Below are positions 60,742 through 64,000 of a stretch of 64,000 nt of DNA, one piece after another. The DNA lies in the NCBI RefSeq assembly GCF_923081025.1, contig NZ_CAKLPZ010000001.1:1798001-1862000 (forward strand), read 5' to 3'. The position numbers and the translations under genes are program-made. This DNA is from Neolewinella maritima (GTDB lineage Bacteria; Bacteroidota; Bacteroidia; Chitinophagales; Saprospiraceae). Below the pieces are notes generated by a model. The model searched no databases, was not told where the DNA came from, and saw only the letters and a list, made by a program, of their open reading frames with translations. The first letter of the stretch is position 1. Each line of letters begins with the position of its first letter.

Positions 60742-61215
60742 TTAGTACAGTAGCACAACCCGGTGACTCACCAGGGAGTCCGCCGTAAGCTCCACCAGGG
60801 GCAGTAACTCCACCCGACTGCCGGGTACGACCTGCACCCGCGATCGGTGTAGGCTGCCGCTAAAGTCCACCTGGGTGAGGCGGTAGTACACCGTGGCCTC
60901 GGAGGCTACGTAGTCAAAGTAGTTATACTCGTAGCCCCGCCGGGTAGTGCCGTGCCCCGTCACCTTACCCACTACTTTAAACTGCTGTCCGTCCTCAGAC
61001 CGCTCTACCAGAAAGTGATCGTTGTCCACTTCCCGCACGGTATACCATTCGATCACTAGGTGAGATGAGCCGTTGCGGTTGATCTTAAAGGCAGCCAGGG
61101 ATAAATTCGACGCTAGATCGGACGTAGGGGCGGATTGGCCGGCCAGCGGAGCTACACACAGCAAGACGAAGAAGGCTGCCGCGGTGGGCAGTATGGAAGA
61201 AATCGAACAGCGCAT
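60742..61215 (-). CDS. Short secreted ERSVDG-module protein
   Basis: A 157-residue protein with a signal peptide (SILPTAAAFFVLLCVAPLAGQ) and a single ERSxDG fibronectin-like module (NDHFLVERSEDGQQF, YYRLTQVDFSGSLHRS), then a short tail ending VVLLY. It lacks a full type IX sorting domain, so it looks like a shortened paralog of the two preceding genes. It lies 85 bp after the OsmC gene. The ATG at 61215 is chosen; the frame opens 19 codons upstream. Confidence 0.76.
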   Translation of the reverse strand: MRCSISSILPTAAAFFVLLCVAPLAGQSAPTSDLASNLSLAAFKINRNGSSHLVIEWYTVREVDNDHFLVERSEDGQQFKVVGKVTGHGTTRRGYEYNYFDYVASEATVYYRLTQVDFSGSLHRSRVQVVPGSRVELLPLVELTADSLVSHRVVLLY

Positions 61216-61300
61216 CGTGCTTTGGTTAATACTAATTAACGCAAAACTTTCTAACGCCGAATCCCCGGACAATAGTACCGGTCCGCACTATGCCCCTACC

Positions 61301-61717
61301 CTATTCCACGATCTCGTACGTCCAGGTGATCTCCACACCGCCGGCCTTCAGCATCATGCTCACACTGCATAGCTTTTCCATGCTTAGTCGACACGCCCGC
61401 TCAACCTTCTTCGCATCCAGCGGCCCCGCAAAACTGTAGTGCACTTGAATGGCGGTAAAGACCCGGGGCACCGTGTCGGTCCGTTGCCCGGTGACCCGCA
61501 CCCTGAGGTCCTGCAAGTCCTGCCGCTGCTTCTGCAGGAGCAGCACGATATCAATACTGGAACAGCTAGCCACACTGGCCAGCACGAGCTCCATGGGGCG
61601 CGGCCCCTTACCCTGCCCGCCGATATCGGGGCTGGCGTCGGCCAGGACGGTGAACCCCTCGGCATTGGTAGTCTCGAAGAGGAAGGCCTCATCGATACGC
61701 TGAAGTTCCACGGTCAT
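61301..61717 (-). CDS. OsmC-family peroxiredoxin-like protein
   Basis: A 138-residue OsmC/Ohr-fold protein that reduces organic hydroperoxides. The two catalytic cysteines are visible (SVASCSSIDIV near 52 and MEKLCSVSMML near 116), with GPRPMELVLASV before the first. OsmC members are often stress-induced. It is the last gene of acyl-CoA dehydrogenase, VOC lipoprotein, OsmC; the gap to the VOC gene is 3 bp. Confidence 0.9.
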   Translation of the reverse strand: MTVELQRIDEAFLFETTNAEGFTVLADASPDIGGQGKGPRPMELVLASVASCSSIDIVLLLQKQRQDLQDLRVRVTGQRTDTVPRVFTAIQVHYSFAGPLDAKKVERACRLSMEKLCSVSMMLKAGGVEITWTYEIVE

Positions 61718-61720
61718 TGC

Positions 61721-62218
61721 TTAGGGTTTTACGGGGGGCTTTCCGAAGATGGAGCGGCCATCATTGACCTCGATCCAGTAGCCGTCGGGATCCTGCAGGT
61801 ACACCTGCTGAACGCCGTCGGGCCGTCCGTTGGTTTCCATTGCCGCGCCCTGCCAGCTTTCAAAGGGGACGTCGAGGGTACGCAGCCGGGCCACAAAGCT
61901 GGCAAAATCACCCAGACTGATGGCCAGGTGTATCCCCTTCTGCAACCGTAGCTGACTGCGGTCGGATTCGATGATGTGCAGCGACATACCGTTGCCCAGT
62001 GCCAGCCAGCGGATGTTTTCCTTGCCCGTCCCGTCGTACACTTCCGGCAGATCGAACACCCGCTGGTAGAACGCCACGCTGGCGTCCACATCGTCCACGT
62101 TTATGGCATAATGATCAAAGCTCGCGCGAAAGGATCCGGATTCCAAACCGAACGCATCCGGGCGGGGTGCGCAGGATGCAAGGCATATACTCAGCAGGGC
62201 TAGGAGGAATAGACGCAT
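61721..62218 (-). CDS. VOC (glyoxalase-fold) lipoprotein
   Basis: A 165-residue lipoprotein (lipobox LASC) carrying a vicinal-oxygen-chelate domain (FDHYAINVDDVDASVAFYQRVF, LHIIESDR, VYLQDPDGYWIEVND). VOC enzymes act on glyoxal, dihydroxy or lactoyl compounds or bind antibiotics. Metal ligand candidates are His36, His81 and Glu/Asp in the C-terminal strand. A lipidated VOC protein is unusual. It lies between the acyl-CoA dehydrogenase and OsmC genes with 19- and 3-bp gaps, so the three are co-transcribed. Confidence 0.85.
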   Translation of the reverse strand: MRLFLLALLSICLASCAPRPDAFGLESGSFRASFDHYAINVDDVDASVAFYQRVFDLPEVYDGTGKENIRWLALGNGMSLHIIESDRSQLRLQKGIHLAISLGDFASFVARLRTLDVPFESWQGAAMETNGRPDGVQQVYLQDPDGYWIEVNDGRSIFGKPPVKP

Positions 62219-62237
62219 GGTGATGGGGGGCTGTTGA

Positions 62238-64000
62238 CTATACGAGCAGTGCGGCTTCGGTGTCCAGGGTGATACGTTCCTGCGCCAGTAGCGTACGGCG
62301 CAGGCCCGCGGTACGCGAGAATACGTAGGTGAAAAAGTAGCGCGCGGTCTGCACCTTAGACTGATAGAAGCGCTGATCCTCTTCGCCCAGGGGATCCTTA
62401 CCCACGGTCATGGCGGATTCGAGCGCCCGGGTGGCTACGGTCGCTTGCTGTAACCAGGACCAAGCGATGACGTGCAGGCCGAAGTAGTCCAGAAATACGG
62501 TCGCATCGGCGAGGAATACCTTGGGGTCTTCTTCGCGGGCCAGTTGCAGCAGCTGCGCCATGACCTCCTGCAGTCCCTGCAGGCTTTTGCCCAGCGCGGT
62601 AGCCAGCTCGGCAATCGCGGGCTGGGCGGAGGCCGCCTTGATCGCGGCGAGCATCTCCTCTTTCAGGTAGCGTACGGCCTGGCCGTTCTGCATCATCACC
62701 TTGCGACCCAGCAAGTCTAGTCCGTGGATGGTAGTGGTACCCTCGTAGATCGAGTTGACCCGGATGTCGCGGAAGATCTGCTCGAGCGGGAAGTCGTCCG
62801 TATAGCCGGCCCCGCCCAGTACTTGCATACCAATGCTGACCGCCTCGTTCCCATACTCAGCCGGAAAACTTTTGGCGATTGGGGTGAGCAGTTCCAGCAG
62901 CAGATGCGAGCGCTCGTCTCCGTTGGCGCGGTAGTGGTCTTCGTACAAGCTACACTGAAGAAGCAGGTGAATGCTCCCCTCTACTACGGCCTTCTGAAAG
63001 AACAGCATGCGGCGCACGTCGGCGTGTTCGATGATGGTGACCTGCGGCGCATTAATATCCTTGTTACCGGGGTGGCGGCCCTGCGGCCGCTCGTTGGCGT
63101 ACTTGAGGCTGGCGTAGTAGGCCGCGGAGGCTGAGCCGGCGGCCATCATGCCGGTACCGATTCGTGCCTCATTCATCATGAGGAACATGTGCTTGAGACC
63201 ACTGAACTCCTGTCCTACCAGGAAGCCGCGGGTAGGCCCCTGCTCGCCGTACATCAGGTGAGCAGCTACGTAGCCCTTCTGCCCCATCTTGCCGTAGATG
63301 CCTGCCGTGGTGACGTTGTTGTCGGTTAGGTCATCGCCTTCGGGGACATGCTTAGGGACTACAAAGAGGCTTACCCCCTTCGTTCCCTTGGGTCCGCCCT
63401 TTTTGCGGGCCAGCAGCAGGTGTACTACGTTGTCGACTGCCGTATGGTCGCCGCCACTGATGTATATCTTCTGTCCGTGGATGAGGTAGGTACCGTCAGC
63501 CTGCTCCTCGTAGGTCGAGGTGATATCGCTGAGCGAGCTACCGGCCTGGGGTTCAGTCAGGGCCATCGTACCCTGCCAGCGCCCCTCGGCCATGGGTTTG
63601 AGGTAGATGTCCTTGAGGGTATCGCTACCGAACTCACGGATCAGGTTGGCTGCCCCGGTGGTCAGGAATCCGTAGGCGGCGAGGTTGCCATTGGCGGCTT
63701 GGAATATGAGTCCCCCGGCGTTATGTACCGTCAGGGGCATTTGCTGTCCGTTGTGCTCGTAGTCCCAGTTCGCGCTGAGCCAGCCGGCCTCCCCCATGGC
63801 GCGCATGCCCTCCCCTACTTCGGGCAGCACGTGTACCTCGCCATCCTGAAAGTAAGCCTTGTTCTTGTCCATCTCCTGGTATACAGGGTGGAGGTACTGG
63901 TCGGCCAGCTGCTGTGCGGCGTCCAGACTGAAGTCGATAGCCTCCTGGTCAAAATCCTGGAAGCGCTCGAACTGCCGGATCGAGTCCAAGTCCAGCACTT
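62238..64000 (-). CDS. Acyl-CoA dehydrogenase, N-terminus beyond the window
   Basis: At least 587 residues of an FAD acyl-CoA dehydrogenase, open to the right edge, so the true start lies outside the window; the GTG at 63998 is internal. Domains in order: N-terminal helices, the FAD/substrate region (GTMALTEPQAGSSLSDITSTYE, IYISGGDHTA), the C-terminal catalytic helical domain (MNEARIGTGMMAAGSA, GGAGYTDDFPLEQIFRDIRV, SIYEGTTTIHGLDLLGRK) and a long C-terminal extension. This matches the large FadE/DmdC-like group (about 590-600 residues). It heads the operon with the VOC and OsmC genes. Confidence 0.93.
   Translation of the reverse strand, partial: VLDLDSIRQFERFQDFDQEAIDFSLDAAQQLADQYLHPVYQEMDKNKAYFQDGEVHVLPEVGEGMRAMGEAGWLSANWDYEHNGQQMPLTVHNAGGLIFQAANGNLAAYGFLTTGAANLIREFGSDTLKDIYLKPMAEGRWQGTMALTEPQAGSSLSDITSTYEEQADGTYLIHGQKIYISGGDHTAVDNVVHLLLARKKGGPKGTKGVSLFVVPKHVPEGDDLTDNNVTTAGIYGKMGQKGYVAAHLMYGEQGPTRGFLVGQEFSGLKHMFLMMNEARIGTGMMAAGSASAAYYASLKYANERPQGRHPGNKDINAPQVTIIEHADVRRMLFFQKAVVEGSIHLLLQCSLYEDHYRANGDERSHLLLELLTPIAKSFPAEYGNEAVSIGMQVLGGAGYTDDFPLEQIFRDIRVNSIYEGTTTIHGLDLLGRKVMMQNGQAVRYLKEEMLAAIKAASAQPAIAELATALGKSLQGLQEVMAQLLQLAREEDPKVFLADATVFLDYFGLHVIAWSWLQQATVATRALESAMTVGKDPLGEEDQRFYQSKVQTARYFFTYVFSRTAGLRRTLLAQERITLDTEAALLV

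Overview
The window is chromosomal DNA from a free-living member of the Bacteroidota, most likely Saprospiria (Lewinellaceae-like). The evidence is: a type IX secretion C-terminal domain, DUF1573, DUF2490 and lamin-tail proteins, the DUF1573-yajC-ybbR gene order, a Bacteroidota-type large signal peptidase I, L31 type B, -7 boxes of the form TAnnTTTG, and few Shine-Dalgarno sequences. Base composition is GC-rich for the phylum. Nearly all of the window is coding. I saw no rRNA, tRNA, CRISPR array, insertion sequence, integrase or phage module.

Layout. 1-6.9 kb: tail of a menaquinone-pathway (MqnA/MqnD-like) gene, class II fructose-bisphosphate aldolase, two unknown small genes, an outer-membrane barrel, a GT2 glycosyltransferase, ribB with a dead GTP-cyclohydrolase II half, yebC and galK. 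6.9-16 kb: thioredoxin-like lipoprotein, purL, groES-groEL, a GbsR/MarR regulator, ubiX, an RlmL-type methyltransferase and mnmA. 16-25 kb: a C39-peptidase ABC exporter with its HlyD partner, then a leftward run of radA, EamA, ZIP and PAP2 genes and a secreted lamin-tail protein. 25-33.8 kb: rpmE2, lpd, glgE, small secreted proteins, lepB, then a bioF-like and ketosynthase pair. 33.8-38.5 kb: a secreted sugar-dehydrogenase-like protein fused to azurin, a PA14 lipoprotein and a Tat-exported hydroxypyruvate-isomerase-like protein. 38.5-50.7 kb: envelope and secreted proteins (MBL lipoprotein, DUF2490, M14 peptidase, MORN-caspase, S8 peptidase), the DUF1573-yajC-ybbR operon, aroK and pyrC. 50.7-64 kb: a barrel-like protein, a deoxynucleoside kinase, an exported glucan-water-dikinase-like protein, a membrane EEP-family protein, an S24-type regulator, three related secreted modules, OsmC, a VOC lipoprotein and an acyl-CoA dehydrogenase cut by the window end.

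Most genes are housekeeping and sit singly or in short operons. The most unusual items are: an exported protein whose domain order (phospho-histidine domain, then C-terminal ATP-binding domain) matches plant glucan water dikinases; a secreted MORN-repeat protein with an intact caspase His/Cys dyad; the azurin-fused dehydrogenase cluster; and a peptidase-containing ABC exporter with no visible substrate gene. At the DNA level, 11 of 13 convergent gene pairs overlap or lie within 8 bp, and several -7 promoter boxes lie only 3-4 nt before the ATG, which suggests leaderless transcripts.
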